Counted from the stretch's first letter, positions 42,265 through 52,074 are shown. The stretch is DNA of 64,000 bases from Pseudoclavibacter triregionum (GCA_910822395.1 OU365335.1:2046001-2110000), one strand, 5' to 3'. Translations and numbers: made by a program. Notes: generated by a model not told the origin, from the sequence alone.

Positions 42265-42537
42265 TCAGGCCGCCGGTGCGATCGGGCGCCCGAGGTGCTC
42301 GATCTCGGTGAAGACGATGCGCGCCTCGCCGCGGTTCTCCACGCGGTGCGCGGAGCCGGCGGGGCGCTCGTAGGGCTCGGAGCCGTCCTCGAGGACGACG
42401 TGCATCTCGCCGCCCTCGCGGGGGAGGACGACGCAGTCGTGCTCGTGGACGTGGAACTCGATGGCGTCGCCGGGCTCGATGGTCCAGGTCGTGACGCGGA
42501 AGGCGTCCGACGCGAACTCCACCACGCTCTCGGCCAC
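42265..42537 (-). CDS. Small cupin-domain protein
   Basis: 90 residues, a single cupin barrel: IEFHVHEHDCVVLPREGGEMHVVLEDG near 27-53 (cupin motif 1 with His, His, Glu) and RPAGSAHRVENRG near 58-70 (motif 2 His). Start GTG at 42537 with GGGAGA upstream. No enzyme-specific feature is visible; single cupins of this size are often metal-binding isomerases, dioxygenase-like or sensors. Possibly co-transcribed with bioY. Confidence 0.8.
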   Translation of the reverse strand: MAESVVEFASDAFRVTTWTIEPGDAIEFHVHEHDCVVLPREGGEMHVVLEDGSEPYERPAGSAHRVENRGEARIVFTEIEHLGRPIAPAA

Positions 42538-42704
42538 GGATCTCCCTCGATTCGCTCCACGCGGGCCGCCTGGGCCCGTCGGCGCGGGGCCCGCGCCAGG
42601 CTCCTATCCTGCCAGACCGCGGGCGGTTCGTGCGACCGCCGCGGCCGGCGGCGCCGCCCGCGACCCGAGCGCCGCCGCGCCGCGCCGCGCGGGCGCCCCG
42701 CTGA

Positions 42705-42710
42705 TAGCCT
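42705..42710 (+). promoter_or_regulatory. Candidate -10 element of the ABC-F gene
   Basis: TAGCCT within the 285-base gap between the divergent cupin and ABC-F genes. The rest of the gap is extremely GC-rich and I see no gene in it. Confidence 0.35.
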
Positions 42711-42822
42711 CGAGAGGTTGCGCGCCGCTCCCGGCGCCGCCGCCGCGCCGGGCATTCCCGCCGCGCGGCCCCACCGCCACCGCGCCCCGCGCCCGTCCGC
42801 CCGTCGACCCCCTGGAGTGCCC

Positions 42823-44421
42823 GTGCTCGCCGTCCACGATCTCGAGATCCGCGTCGGCGCGCGCACGCTCATGTCCGGCGTGAACTTCCGCGTCGAGGCG
42901 GGCCAGAAGGTCGGGCTCGTCGGCCGCAACGGCGCCGGCAAGACGACGCTCACGAAGACGCTCGCGGGGGAGACGCTCCCGACGGCGGGCTCGATCGAGC
43001 GCTCCGGCGAGATCGGCTACCTCCCGCAGGACCCGCGCTCGGGAGATCCCGAGCAGCTCGCGCGCACGCGCATCCTCGACGCCCGCGGCCTCGGCGAGCT
43101 GCGGCTCAGGATGACCGCCGCAACGGAGGGCATGAGCTCGAGCGATCCGACTCTCGCCGACGCGGCCATGCGCGACTACTCGCGCCTCGAGGACCGCTTC
43201 CTCGCGCTCGGCGGCTACGCGGCCGAGGCCGAAGCGGCGTCGATCGCCTCGAACCTCTCGCTGCCCGACCGTGTCCTCGACCAGCCGCTCAAGACGCTCT
43301 CCGGCGGGCAGCGCCGCCGCATCGAGCTCGCGCGGATCCTCTTCTCCGGCGCCGAGACGATGATCCTCGACGAGCCGACGAACCACCTCGACGCCGACTC
43401 GGTGACCTGGCTGCGCGAGTTCCTCACGCTGTACCAGGGCGGCGTCATCGTCATCTCCCACGACATCGAGCTCGTGGGGGAGACCGTGAACCGCGTCTTC
43501 TACCTCGACGCGAACCGGCAGGTCATCGACGTCTACAACATGGGCTGGAAGCACTACCTGCGCCAGCGCGAGGCCGATGAGGAGCGCCGCAAGAAGGAGC
43601 GCGCGAACATCGAGAAGAAGGCGACCGTGCTCCAGCAGCAGGCCGCGAAGTTCGGCGCGAAGGCGACGAAGGCCACCGCCGCGCACCAGATGCAGCGCCG
43701 CGCCGAGAAGATGCTCGGCTCGCTCGAGGAGGTGCGCCAGACCGACCGCGTGGCCGCGCTGCGCTTCCCGACGCCCGCACCCTGCGGCAAGACGCCGATC
43801 ATGGCTGAGAACCTCTCGAAGTCGTACGGATCGCTCGAGATCTTCACGGCCGTCGACCTCGCGATCGACCGGGGCTCGAAGGTCGTCATCCTCGGCCTCA
43901 ACGGCGCCGGCAAGACGACCCTGCTGCGGATGCTCGCGGGCGTCGACGAACCGGACACGGGGCGGATCATCCCGGGCCACGGCCTCAAGGTCGGCTACTA
44001 CGCCCAGGAGCACGAGACGCTCGACGTGAACCGCTCCGTCCTCGAGAACATGGTCTCGGCCTCGCCGCACCTCACCGAGACGGAGGCGCGGCGCGTGCTC
44101 GGCTCGTTCCTCTTCACGGGCGACGACGTCCGCAAACCGGCCGCCGTCCTCTCCGGCGGCGAGAAGACGCGTCTCGCGCTCGCCACGCTCGTCGTCTCGA
44201 GCGCGAACGTGCTCCTGCTCGACGAGCCGACGAACAACCTCGACCCGGCCAGCCGCGAGCAGATCCTCGACGCGCTCGCGCACTACGAGGGCGCGACGAT
44301 CCTCGTGAGCCACGACGAGGGCTGCGTCGAGGCGCTCAACCCGGAGCGCGTGCTCATCATGCCGGAGGGCACCGAGGACCACTGGAACCCAGGGTACTTC
44401 GACCTCGTGTCGATGAACTAG
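42823..44421 (+). CDS. ABC-F family ATPase (ribosome-associated type)
   Basis: 532 residues, two ABC domains without membrane segments. Domain 1: Walker A GRNGAGKTT near 33-41, signature LSGGQRRRIELARI, DEPTNHLDADSV. The linker (about 240-300) is strongly charged (READEERRKKERANIEKKA) and corresponds to the P-site-tRNA interaction motif region of ABC-F proteins. Domain 2: LNGAGKTTLLRML, LSGGEKTRLALA, DEPTNNLDPASRE. ABC-F proteins relieve ribosome stalling or give antibiotic resistance; DEPTN is typical of the group. Start GTG at 42823 with TGGAG 8 bases before. Confidence 0.94.
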   Translation: MLAVHDLEIRVGARTLMSGVNFRVEAGQKVGLVGRNGAGKTTLTKTLAGETLPTAGSIERSGEIGYLPQDPRSGDPEQLARTRILDARGLGELRLRMTAATEGMSSSDPTLADAAMRDYSRLEDRFLALGGYAAEAEAASIASNLSLPDRVLDQPLKTLSGGQRRRIELARILFSGAETMILDEPTNHLDADSVTWLREFLTLYQGGVIVISHDIELVGETVNRVFYLDANRQVIDVYNMGWKHYLRQREADEERRKKERANIEKKATVLQQQAAKFGAKATKATAAHQMQRRAEKMLGSLEEVRQTDRVAALRFPTPAPCGKTPIMAENLSKSYGSLEIFTAVDLAIDRGSKVVILGLNGAGKTTLLRMLAGVDEPDTGRIIPGHGLKVGYYAQEHETLDVNRSVLENMVSASPHLTETEARRVLGSFLFTGDDVRKPAAVLSGGEKTRLALATLVVSSANVLLLDEPTNNLDPASREQILDALAHYEGATILVSHDEGCVEALNPERVLIMPEGTEDHWNPGYFDLVSMN

Positions 44422-44452
44422 CGGCCAGGTCGCGTCGGCGCGCGCGGGGTAC

Positions 44453-45304
44453 CTACCGCCCGGCCGCGTCGATGAGCTCGTCCTCGATCTCCGAGTCGGT
44501 CTTCTTCCGCTTCGCGCGGCGCTCCGCCTCGCGGGCGAGCGCCGCCTTCACCTTGGGGTCGTCGGGGTTCCGGTAGCGGTACTCGTTCCGGATGCCGAGC
44601 GCGAGGCCGACGGCGCCGATGAGCGCGAAGATGATCCACTGCACGGCGTACGAGAGGTGGTTGCCCTCCGTGAGCGCGGGCTTCGGCGCGAGCGATCCAG
44701 TCTCCGCCGAGGGCGACTCGCTCGCGAGGAGGCCGTACGCGCCCGTGTAGACGCGGTCCTCGCCGAGGTTCGCGGCGAAGGTCTGGAGGCGGATCGTCGC
44801 GATCTGGCCGGGCGGCGCCGAGCGGCCGGGGATCTCCGGCTCGCCGGGCTTCAGGCGCGCGACGACGGTCACGCGGCCCTCGGGCGGCGCCGGCACGTGG
44901 TCGGGCTCGTCCTGCGCGCTGCCGGTGGGCACCCAGCCGCGGTCGACGATGAAGATGCGCCCGTCGTCGGTCTGGAACGGGGTGAGGATCTCGAATCCCG
45001 GGAAGCCGTTGAACGGACGCGCGCGCGCGAGGAGCTGCTCCTCGACGAGATACCGCCCCTCGAGCTCGACCGGGAGCCACTCCTGCGAGAGGTCGTAGTC
45101 CGCGAGCCCGGGCAGCGCCTCGGAGATCGGCACCGGCTCGTGGTCCCAGTTCGCCTCGATGCGGTGGTTCTCCTCGACCTTCTCCTCGCGGCGATCGAAC
45201 TGCCAGCGGCTGAGCAGGGCGCACGCGATGGCGAACACGATGAGGAGGGCGAGGTAGCCGAGCCAGCGCCGGGAGAAGGCGAACGCCCAGCGGGAGGACC
45301 TCAC
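44453..45304 (-). CDS. SURF1-family cytochrome oxidase assembly protein
   Basis: 283 residues. Two membrane helices (about 15-31 and 215-235) flank an extracytoplasmic domain, the SURF1 layout. GYLALLIVFAIACALLSRWQFDRR near 16-39, VELEGRYL near 75, FEILTPFQTDDGRIFIVDRGWVPTG near 99-123 (SURF1 signature), HLSYAVQWIIFALIG near the end, followed by a basic cytoplasmic tail. SURF1 helps insert heme A into subunit I of cytochrome oxidase, matching ctaA/ctaB. Start GTG overlaps the upstream stop (GTGA). Confidence 0.94.
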   Translation of the reverse strand: MRSSRWAFAFSRRWLGYLALLIVFAIACALLSRWQFDRREEKVEENHRIEANWDHEPVPISEALPGLADYDLSQEWLPVELEGRYLVEEQLLARARPFNGFPGFEILTPFQTDDGRIFIVDRGWVPTGSAQDEPDHVPAPPEGRVTVVARLKPGEPEIPGRSAPPGQIATIRLQTFAANLGEDRVYTGAYGLLASESPSAETGSLAPKPALTEGNHLSYAVQWIIFALIGAVGLALGIRNEYRYRNPDDPKVKAALAREAERRAKRKKTDSEIEDELIDAAGR

Positions 45305-45570
45305 GAGATGGGCTCCTCGTCGAGCTCATCGGCCATGTCGTGGATGCGGACGGGGAAGGAGCGGTCCTTCAGGAAGCCGACGAGGTAGCCGAGGTGCTCC
45401 TCGCAGGCGAGCCAGATCTTGATGCGCTCGCGCGAGTGGATGCGCGGGTTGCGCCACTCGATGCGGCTCGTCGCCGGGTTGTCGCACCCCGCCCGCGAGC
45501 ACACGGGCTCGGGGAACTCGCGCTGGCCGGCCGCCAGCCGTGCGAGGAGATCGAATTCGCCGCTGCTCAC
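45301..45570 (-). CDS. Small conserved Cys-rich protein, probable zinc-binding
   Basis: 89 residues, unknown function. VCSRAGCDNPATSRIEWRNP (about 23-42) and WLACEEHLGYLVGFLKDRSFP (about 53-73) give a Cys-x4-Cys ... Cys-x2-His arrangement suited to bind one zinc. No signal peptide or membrane helix. It is joined by 4-base overlaps to DUF3099 upstream (ATGA) and SURF1 downstream (GTGA), so it is made with them. Relatives in other actinobacteria are, as I recall, sometimes labelled as acetone carboxylase; nothing here supports that. Confidence 0.8.
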   Translation of the reverse strand: MSSGEFDLLARLAAGQREFPEPVCSRAGCDNPATSRIEWRNPRIHSRERIKIWLACEEHLGYLVGFLKDRSFPVRIHDMADELDEEPIS

Positions 45571-45896
45571 GCCGCCTCCTGACGGGCGCGCTCGCGGGCG
45601 TCGTCGGCCGCGGGCGCGAGGATGACGGTCGCCGGGCGCTCCACGTGGTCGGGGCCGCGGCGCCTAACGTGGTTCGCGAGGACGACCGCGAAGTAGGGGA
45701 GGAAGATGGCGCCCGCCGCGAAGACGAGCATCCAGGGGCCGCGCACCCAGATGAGCGCGAGGAAGCACGCCGTCCGGATGCCCATGGTGAGGGCGTAGGT
45801 GCGCATGCGGTGCACGCGCTCCTCGTGCGCGGTCTCCGGCATCGAGGTGATATTCGCGGCCGAGCCGCTCGAGCCCCTCGCGCCTGCGAGCCTCAT
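45567..45896 (-). CDS. DUF3099 membrane protein
   Basis: 109 residues. Two adjacent membrane helices (about 36-51 and 54-74) with RMRTYALTMGIRTACFLALIWV and GPWMLVFAAGAIFLPYFAVVLANHVRR, the DUF3099 pattern found near SURF1 in actinobacteria. GAGGAGG precedes the ATG. Function unknown; the position at the head of a SURF1 operon suggests a link to respiratory complex assembly. Confidence 0.85.
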   Translation of the reverse strand: MRLAGARGSSGSAANITSMPETAHEERVHRMRTYALTMGIRTACFLALIWVRGPWMLVFAAGAIFLPYFAVVLANHVRRRGPDHVERPATVILAPAADDARERARQEAA

Positions 45897-46001
45897 CGCG
45901 CACCTCCTCGAACGTTCCTTCTGGCCTCCGCGGGCGCCGTTCGCCCGCTCCGGTCAAGCCTACTCTCGCCTCGCCGACCGAATGCCCTGCGCGCGCCGCC
46001 C

Positions 46002-46748
<747 letters not shown>

Positions 46749-46759
46749 CGTCGGCGAGT

Positions 46760-46788
46760 CGCGTCGACGCCGCTGGGGCGTCGACGCG
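46760..46788. terminator. Bidirectional terminator between fabG and serB
   Basis: CGCGTCGACGCC (46760-46771) pairs perfectly with GGCGTCGACGCG (46777-46788), 5-base loop, between convergent stop codons. Confidence 0.8.
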
Positions 46789-46795
46789 GATCCGC

Positions 46796-47479
46796 CTAGC
46801 CCGCGAGGCCGAGCAGGGGGAGCGTCTGCGCGAGGTCGCGCTGCGGCATCGAGACCGACGCCTGCTCGCGCACGACCGGCTTCGCGTCGAAGGCGATCGA
46901 GCAGCCCGCGACCGACATCATCCCGAGGTCGTTCGCGCCGTCGCCGATCGCGACCGTGCGCTCGAGCGGCACGCCGAGCTCGGACGCCCACTGCTCGAGC
47001 GTCTCGCGCTTCGCCTCGCGGCCGATGATCGGGCCGTCGACCTCGCCCGTGAGGGCGCCGTCCTCGCCGACGGCGAAGCGGTTCGCGCGCCAGCGGTCGA
47101 GGCCGAGGCGCTCGGCGAGCGGGTCGAGGATCTCGTGGAAGCCGCCCGAGACGACGCCGACGACGCCGCCCGCGCGGTGCACGCCCTCGACGAGCTCGGG
47201 CACGCCCTTCGTCACGGTGACCTCGTCGCGGATCGCGTCGAGGCGCTCGCGCGGGATGCCCGCGAGGAGGCGCACCCGCTCGCGCAGGGATCCCTCGAAG
47301 TCGAGCTCTCCGCGCATGGTGCGCTCGGTGATCTCCGCGACCTGCTCGCGCTTGCCGGCGCGCTCGGCGACGAGCTCGATGACCTCGTCCTCGATGAGCG
47401 TGGAGTCGACGTCGAGCACGACGAGGAAGCGCGCCCGGCGCGCGCGGCGGCGGGCCGGGGCCTGGGGGAGCGGGCTCAC
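46796..47479 (-). CDS. serB: Phosphoserine phosphatase
   Basis: 227 residues, HAD superfamily. Last step of serine synthesis. Catalytic [25 protein letters not shown] near 17-41 (Asp-x-Asp), [24 protein letters not shown] near 105-128, and [28 protein letters not shown] near 178-205. No regulatory ACT domain is attached, so it is the short form. The start is GTG at 47479 overlapping the glgC stop (GTGA). Why serB is coupled to glgC is not obvious. Confidence 0.93.
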   Translation of the reverse strand: MSPLPQAPARRRARRARFLVVLDVDSTLIEDEVIELVAERAGKREQVAEITERTMRGELDFEGSLRERVRLLAGIPRERLDAIRDEVTVTKGVPELVEGVHRAGGVVGVVSGGFHEILDPLAERLGLDRWRANRFAVGEDGALTGEVDGPIIGREAKRETLEQWASELGVPLERTVAIGDGANDLGMMSVAGCSIAFDAKPVVREQASVSMPQRDLAQTLPLLGLAG

Positions 47480-48717
47480 GGGAGGATGACGCCGTTCTTC
47501 TCGACGACCGTGATGCCGGAGTCGGTCACGGTGAAGCCGCGGCGGAGGTCGTGCTCGCGGTCGACGCCGACCTGCGCGCCCTCGTGGACGACGACGTTCT
47601 TGTCGAGGATCGCGCGGCGCACGACCGCGCCGGGGCGCACGGTGACGCGGTCGAAGAGGATCGAGTCGACGACGGCCGAGCCCGACTCCACCTTCGCCCA
47701 CGGGCCGAGCACCGAGCGCTCGATGTGGGCGCCGGAGATGACCGAGCCGAGCGAGATGATCGAGTCGATCATCGTGCCCGTCGAGCCGCGGCCGTCGCGC
47801 ACGAACTTCGCGGGCGGCGAGTTGAGCTGCTGCGCGAAGATCGGCCACTGCTCGTTGTAGAGGTTGAAGATCGGCAATGTCGAGATGAGGTCCATGTGGG
47901 CCTCGTAGAACGAGTCGATCGTGCCGACGTCGCGCCAGTAGTAGCGGTCGCGCGGGGTCGCGCCCGGAACGTCGTTGTCGTTGAGGTCGTAGACGCCGCA
48001 GTCGTCGTTCGCGACGAAGGCGGGGATGATGTCGCCGCCCATGTCGTGCGCGGAGCCCTCGAGGTCCGAGTCGCGGATAACGGCCTCGACGAGCTTGTCG
48101 GCGTCGAACACGTAGTTGCCCATCGAGGCGAGGATCTCGCCGGGGGATTCGGGCAGGCCCGCCGCGTGCTCCGGCTTCTCGAGGAAGCGGGCGATCTTCC
48201 GCGGATCCTCCGGATCGACCTCGATGACGCCGAACGAGCGCGACATCTCGAGCGGCTGGCGGATGGCGGCGACCGTCGCGCCGCGGCCGGAGGCGATGTG
48301 CGCGTCGACCATCTGCGAGAAGTCCATCCGGTAGACGTGGTCGGCGCCGACGACGACGACGATGTCGGGGTTCTCGTCGTGGATGAGGTTGAGCGACTGC
48401 CGGATCGCGTCGGCCGAGCCCTGGAACCAGTGCTTGCCGAGGCGCTGCTGCGCGGGCACCGAGGCGACGTACGAGTTGAGCATCGCGGGGAGGCGCCAGG
48501 TGTGCGAGACGTGGCGGTCGAGCGAGTGCGACTTGTACTGCGTGAGCACGACAATCTTCTGGATGCCCGAGTTGAAGAGGTTCGAGAGGGCGAAGTCCAC
48601 GAGCCGGTACTGGCCCGCGAACGGGACCGCGGGCTTCGCCCGGTCCGCCGTGAGGGGCATGAGCCGCTTGCCTTCGCCGCCCGCGAGGACGATGCCGAAC
48701 ACCTTCTTCTGCGCCAT
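47476..48717 (-). CDS. glgC: Glucose-1-phosphate adenylyltransferase
   Basis: 413 residues. Makes ADP-glucose. [16 protein letters not shown] near 7-22, [20 protein letters not shown] near 26-45, DADHVYRMD-like [10 protein letters not shown] near 127, IARFLEKPE near 180, [18 protein letters not shown] near 265, and a C-terminal left-handed beta-helix ([20 protein letters not shown]). The ATG at 48717 (MAQKKVFG) is chosen because TACGAT lies 8 nt upstream on the minus strand. Divergent from glgA/glgM, with which it works. Confidence 0.97.
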   Translation of the reverse strand: MAQKKVFGIVLAGGEGKRLMPLTADRAKPAVPFAGQYRLVDFALSNLFNSGIQKIVVLTQYKSHSLDRHVSHTWRLPAMLNSYVASVPAQQRLGKHWFQGSADAIRQSLNLIHDENPDIVVVVGADHVYRMDFSQMVDAHIASGRGATVAAIRQPLEMSRSFGVIEVDPEDPRKIARFLEKPEHAAGLPESPGEILASMGNYVFDADKLVEAVIRDSDLEGSAHDMGGDIIPAFVANDDCGVYDLNDNDVPGATPRDRYYWRDVGTIDSFYEAHMDLISTLPIFNLYNEQWPIFAQQLNSPPAKFVRDGRGSTGTMIDSIISLGSVISGAHIERSVLGPWAKVESGSAVVDSILFDRVTVRPGAVVRRAILDKNVVVHEGAQVGVDREHDLRRGFTVTDSGITVVEKNGVILP

Positions 48718-48724
48718 GCGCAGG

Positions 48725-48730
48725 ATCGTA
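48725..48730 (-). promoter_or_regulatory. -10 element, leaderless glgC promoter
   Basis: TACGAT on the minus strand, 8 nt before the glgC ATG. Confidence 0.6.
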
Positions 48731-48763
48731 CGGGGCGCACATGAACGGTTTCCGACCATCGTC

Positions 48764-48769
48764 TAGCGT
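48764..48769 (+). promoter_or_regulatory. -10 element, leaderless glgA/glgM promoter
   Basis: TAGCGT, 8 nt before the GTG at 48777. It lies only 33 bases from the opposing glgC -10 box; their -35 regions therefore overlap. Confidence 0.6.
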
Positions 48770-48776
48770 GAACGAC

Positions 48777-49964
48777 GTGCGCATCGATGTGATCTCCCGC
48801 GAATACCCGCCCGCCGTCTACGGAGGCGCCGGCGTCCACGTCACCGAGCTCGTCAAGGCCATGCGCCGCGACATCGAGGTGAACGTCCGCTGCTTCGGCG
48901 AGGCCCGCGACGAGGAGGGGACCTTCGCCTACACGGCCCCCGAGTCCCTCTCGGGCGCGAACGCCGCGCTCGAGTTCCTCGGCACCGACCTCGAGATCGC
49001 GAAGGACGTCGAGGGCGCCGACCTCGTGCACTCGCACACCTGGTACGCGAACGAGGCCGGCAACGTCGCGAAGCTCCTCCACGGCATCCCGCACGTCATC
49101 ACGGCGCACTCACTCGAGCCGCTGCGCCCGTGGAAGGCCGAGCAGCTCGGCGGCGGCTACCGCCTCTCGAGCTGGATGGAGAAGACGAGCTACGAGAACG
49201 CCGACCGGATCATCGCCGTCTCCAACGGCATGCGGAACGACATCCTCCGCGCCTACCCCTCGCTCGACCCCGAGAAGGTCGTCGTCGTCTACAACGGCAT
49301 CGACCTCGAGGCGTGGCAGCGCAACGACGACCCCGAGGCCGCCCGCGAGCTCGGCATCGACCCCGACCGCCCCTCGGTCGTCTTCGTCGGCCGCATCACG
49401 CGCCAGAAGGGCCTCCCGTACCTCCTCCGCGCGGTGCGCGAGCTGCCGAAGGAGGTGCAGATCGTCCTCTGCGCCGGCGCCCCCGACACCCCCGAGATCG
49501 AGGCCGAGGTGAAGGGCCTCGTCGAGGAGCTCCAGCAGGAGCGCGACGGCGTGATCTGGCTCTCCCGCCACCTCTCGAAGCCGGAGATCATGGTCGCCCT
49601 CTCGGCCGCCACCTGCTTCGTCTGTCCCTCCATCTACGAGCCGCTCGGCATCGTGAACCTCGAGGCGATGGCCTGCGGCACGGCCGTCGTCGGCACCGCG
49701 ACCGGCGGCATCCCCGAGGTCGTGCAGGACGGCGTCACCGGCCGCCTCGTGCCGATCGAGCAGGTGCAGGACGGCACGGGCACGCCCGTCGACCCCGATC
49801 GCTATATCGCGGATCTCGCCGCCGTGCTCAACGAGGTCGTCTCCGACCCCGAGAAGGCCGCCGAGTACGGCCGCGCCGGGCGCGAGCGCGCCGAGCGCGA
49901 GTTCACCTGGAGCCGGATCTCCGAGGAGACGCAGGCCATCTACCGCGAGCTCATCGGGAAGTAG
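48777..49964 (+). CDS. glgA: Glycogen synthase-like GT4 glycosyltransferase (GlgA/GlgM)
   Basis: 395 residues. The actinobacterial GlgA type belongs to family GT4 and, where studied in mycobacteria (GlgM), makes alpha-maltose-1-phosphate from ADP-glucose and glucose-1-phosphate for the GlgE pathway. RIDVISREYPPAVYGGAGVH at the N-terminus, LVHSHTWYANEAG near 80-92, KTSYENADRIIAVSNGMR near 135-152, FVGRITRQKGLPYLLRA near 203-219, PSIYEPLGIVNLEAMACGTAVVGTATGGIPEVV near 283-315. The GTG at 48777 is preferred to the ATG at 48741 because that one precedes the -10 box. Confidence 0.93.
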   Translation: MRIDVISREYPPAVYGGAGVHVTELVKAMRRDIEVNVRCFGEARDEEGTFAYTAPESLSGANAALEFLGTDLEIAKDVEGADLVHSHTWYANEAGNVAKLLHGIPHVITAHSLEPLRPWKAEQLGGGYRLSSWMEKTSYENADRIIAVSNGMRNDILRAYPSLDPEKVVVVYNGIDLEAWQRNDDPEAARELGIDPDRPSVVFVGRITRQKGLPYLLRAVRELPKEVQIVLCAGAPDTPEIEAEVKGLVEELQQERDGVIWLSRHLSKPEIMVALSAATCFVCPSIYEPLGIVNLEAMACGTAVVGTATGGIPEVVQDGVTGRLVPIEQVQDGTGTPVDPDRYIADLAAVLNEVVSDPEKAAEYGRAGRERAEREFTWSRISEETQAIYRELIGK

Positions 49965-50053
49965 CGCCGGCCCTCGTCCCACGCATCGCCCCGAGCGCGC
50001 TCTCCGCATCCCGCGGACGGGCGAGCTCGGGGGTTCGGCGGCCTCCCTCGCGC

Positions 50054-50059
50054 TACCCT
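50054..50059 (+). promoter_or_regulatory. -10 element, leaderless promoter of the ABC ATPase gene
   Basis: TACCCT ends 7 nt before the ATG at 50066. An 8-bp inverted repeat CCCCGAGC/GCTCGGGG (49989-49996, 50025-50032) just upstream may end glgA transcription. Confidence 0.5.
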
Positions 50060-50065
50060 GACGGC

Positions 50066-50848
50066 ATGAGCGCCGTCGTCGAATTCTCCGGGGTCACCGT
50101 CGTCCGCAACCGCAGCCCGATCCTCGATCGGCTCGACTGGACGGTGAACGAGACGGATCGCTGGGCGATCCTCGGCCCGAACGGCGCCGGGAAGTCGACC
50201 CTCCTCAACCTCGCCGCCGCGCAGCTCCACCCGACCCGGGGCGAGGCTCGCGTGCTGGGGGAGCGGATCGGCCGCACCGACGTCTTCGAGCTGCGCACCC
50301 GCATCGGCTACGCCTCGACCGCGATGGCCCGCCGCATCCCCGCCGACGAGACCGTGCTCGACGCCGTCCTCACCGCGGCCTACGCCGTGACCGGCCGCTG
50401 GCGCGAGGAGTACGAGTCGTTCGACGAGGAGCAGGCGAAGGCCGTCCTCGACGAGTGGCAGCTCCTCGAGCTCGCCGACCGCACCTTCGGCACGCTCTCG
50501 GACGGCGAGCAGAAGCGCACCCAGATCGCCCGCGCCGTCATGACCGACCCGGAGCTGCTCCTCCTCGACGAGCCGAGCGCCTCGCTCGACCTCGGCGCCC
50601 GCGAGAACCTCCTCGCCTCGCTCTCCGAGTACGCCTCGAGCGAGCTCGCGCCGGCGATCGTCATGGTCACGCACCACGTCGAGGAGATCCCGGTCGGGAT
50701 CACGCACGCGATGCTCCTCCGCGAGGGCCGCTCGGTCGCGCAGGGCCCGATCGACGAGGTGCTCACGAGCGAGCGCCTCACGGAGGCCTTCGGGCTGCCC
50801 CTCACGGTGCAGAAGACGGACGGCCGCTTCACGGCCCGCGCGGCGTAG
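50066..50848 (+). CDS. ABC transporter ATP-binding protein, orphan
   Basis: 260 residues, one ABC domain. Walker [16 protein letters not shown] near 36-50, Q-loop [12 protein letters not shown], signature [15 protein letters not shown] near 145-159 (Asp in place of one Gly of LSGGQ), Walker [19 protein letters not shown]-loop [10 protein letters not shown]. The layout resembles the ModF/YlmA-type iron/molybdate-associated ATPases that lack an adjacent permease. No membrane or substrate-binding protein gene is nearby, so the partner is unknown. Confidence 0.9.
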   Translation: MSAVVEFSGVTVVRNRSPILDRLDWTVNETDRWAILGPNGAGKSTLLNLAAAQLHPTRGEARVLGERIGRTDVFELRTRIGYASTAMARRIPADETVLDAVLTAAYAVTGRWREEYESFDEEQAKAVLDEWQLLELADRTFGTLSDGEQKRTQIARAVMTDPELLLLDEPSASLDLGARENLLASLSEYASSELAPAIVMVTHHVEEIPVGITHAMLLREGRSVAQGPIDEVLTSERLTEAFGLPLTVQKTDGRFTARAA

Positions 50849-50876
50849 GCCGGCCTCGGCCGTCAGGAGATGCCTC

Positions 50877-50903
50877 GACGCGGCGCGCCGCGCGGCGCGT
50901 CGG
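50877..50903 (+). terminator. GC-rich hairpin after the ABC ATPase gene
   Basis: CGACGCG (50877-50883) pairs with CGCGTCG (50897-50903); the interior GGCGCGCC is itself palindromic. Probable terminator before the rpmE2 promoter. Confidence 0.45.
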
Positions 50904-50929
50904 CCTTCCCGGGGATGCCCCCGGCCTGG

Positions 50930-51042
50930 TAGTGTCGTCTCTTGGCTTGCGCGCCGGCGGTCGACCGGCGCCCCAGACGCTCACCCCGCGCTCCGCGTGC
51001 TCGCGCATGCAGGGCGCCGACCACTCCAAGCGAAGGACCATC
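50930..51042 (+). promoter_or_regulatory. Promoter and structured leader of the L31 gene
   Basis: TAGTGT (50930-50935) is a plausible -10 box, giving a leader of about 100 bases. In it GCGCCGG (50951-50957) pairs with CCGGCGC (50965-50971). Leader RNAs of L31 genes are known in actinobacteria and act in feedback control; whether this one belongs to such a family needs a covariance-model search. Confidence 0.4.
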
Positions 51043-51303
51043 ATGAAGAAGGACATTCACCCCGACTACCGCACGGTGGTGTTCAACGACCTCGCGTCGG
51101 GCGAGAAGTTCCTCACCCGCTCGACGGTCCCCACCACCGACAAGACGATCGAGTGGGAGGACGGCAACACGTATCCCGTCATCGATGTCGAGATCTCGTC
51201 GGCCTCGCACCCGTTCTACACGGGCAAGCAGCGCATCCTCGATTCGGCCGGCCGCGTCGAGAAGTTCAAGAACCGCTACGCGAAGTTCGGCGGCAAGAAG
51301 TAG
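51043..51303 (+). CDS. rpmE2: 50S ribosomal protein L31 type B
   Basis: 86 residues. [20 protein letters not shown] and [27 protein letters not shown] are the type B signature. The four zinc-binding cysteines of type A L31 are absent, so this is the zinc-independent form often induced on zinc starvation. No obvious Zur box is visible to me upstream. RBS AAGGA precedes the ATG; a strong terminator follows. Confidence 0.96.
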   Translation: MKKDIHPDYRTVVFNDLASGEKFLTRSTVPTTDKTIEWEDGNTYPVIDVEISSASHPFYTGKQRILDSAGRVEKFKNRYAKFGGKK

Positions 51304-51315
51304 CCAGCCGCTTCA

Positions 51316-51343
51316 GGAAGGCCGCCCCTCGGGGCGGCCTTCC
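51316..51343. terminator. Bidirectional terminator after rpmE2
   Basis: GGAAGGCCGCCCC (51316-51328) and GGGGCGGCCTTCC (51331-51343) are exact complements, forming a long stem with a minimal loop, between rpmE2 and the convergent exonuclease gene. Confidence 0.85.
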
Positions 51344-51367
51344 GCGCTTCCGGGGGCGGCTCGGGAC

Positions 51368-52074
51368 CTACGCCGACCGCACGGGCCAGCCGCGGGGCGC
51401 GGAGAAGGCCGGGTCGCGCTGGCGGCGCATGTAGTCCTCGAAGTCGGCGGCCTGCTCGTCGAACCAGGCGGCCTGGCGGCGGTGCAGCTCCTCGAGCGGC
51501 ATCTGGCCGACCTCGTCCGGGAAGGCCCGCGCGATCGCGAGCGCGACCTGCCCGCCGGCGATCGCGTCGTCGGCGGCCGAGTGCGCGTCGAGCAGCTCGA
51601 CGCCGTACGCGGCGGCCTGGTCGACGAGCGTCCGCTTCCCCTTGCGATAGCGGTCGATGGCCTTGTCGATGACGAGCGGGTCGACGACCTGCGGACCGAG
51701 CAGCGGCGACACCGGCTCCATGCCGTGCCGGCGGCACTCGGCGTCGAGGAGGGTGAGGTCGTAGGGCGCGTTGAAGACGACGAGCGGCACCCGGTTCCGG
51801 GCGATCCACTCGATCGAGGCGCGCACCTTCGCGATGACCTCCGCCGCCGGCTCGCCCTCCTCCCGCGCCATCTCGGTCGTGATGCCGTGCACGGCCGCGG
51901 CCTGCTCGGGGATCTCCACGCCCGGGTCGGCGAGCCAGTCGGTGCCGCGCTCGACCTCGCCGTTCTCGTCGATGAGGCCGACGAAGGCCGTGACGATCCG
52001 GGCCTCGAGCGGGTCGACGCCGGTCGTCTCGGTGTCGAAGACGGCGAGGCGGGAGGTCCAGGGGGCGAGCTCGG

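Noticed and set aside
45301-45570. Acetone carboxylase subunit.
   Set aside because: The 89-residue protein has only a zinc-type Cys/His pattern and none of the carboxylase domains.
45901-45925. GAACGTTC palindrome before the DUF3099 gene as an SOS box.
   Set aside because: It lacks the 4-base spacer of actinobacterial LexA sites and an 8-bp palindrome is expected by chance.
48741-48776. glgA start at the ATG 48741.
   Set aside because: This ATG lies upstream of the -10 box TAGCGT, and the conserved protein begins at the GTG 48777.
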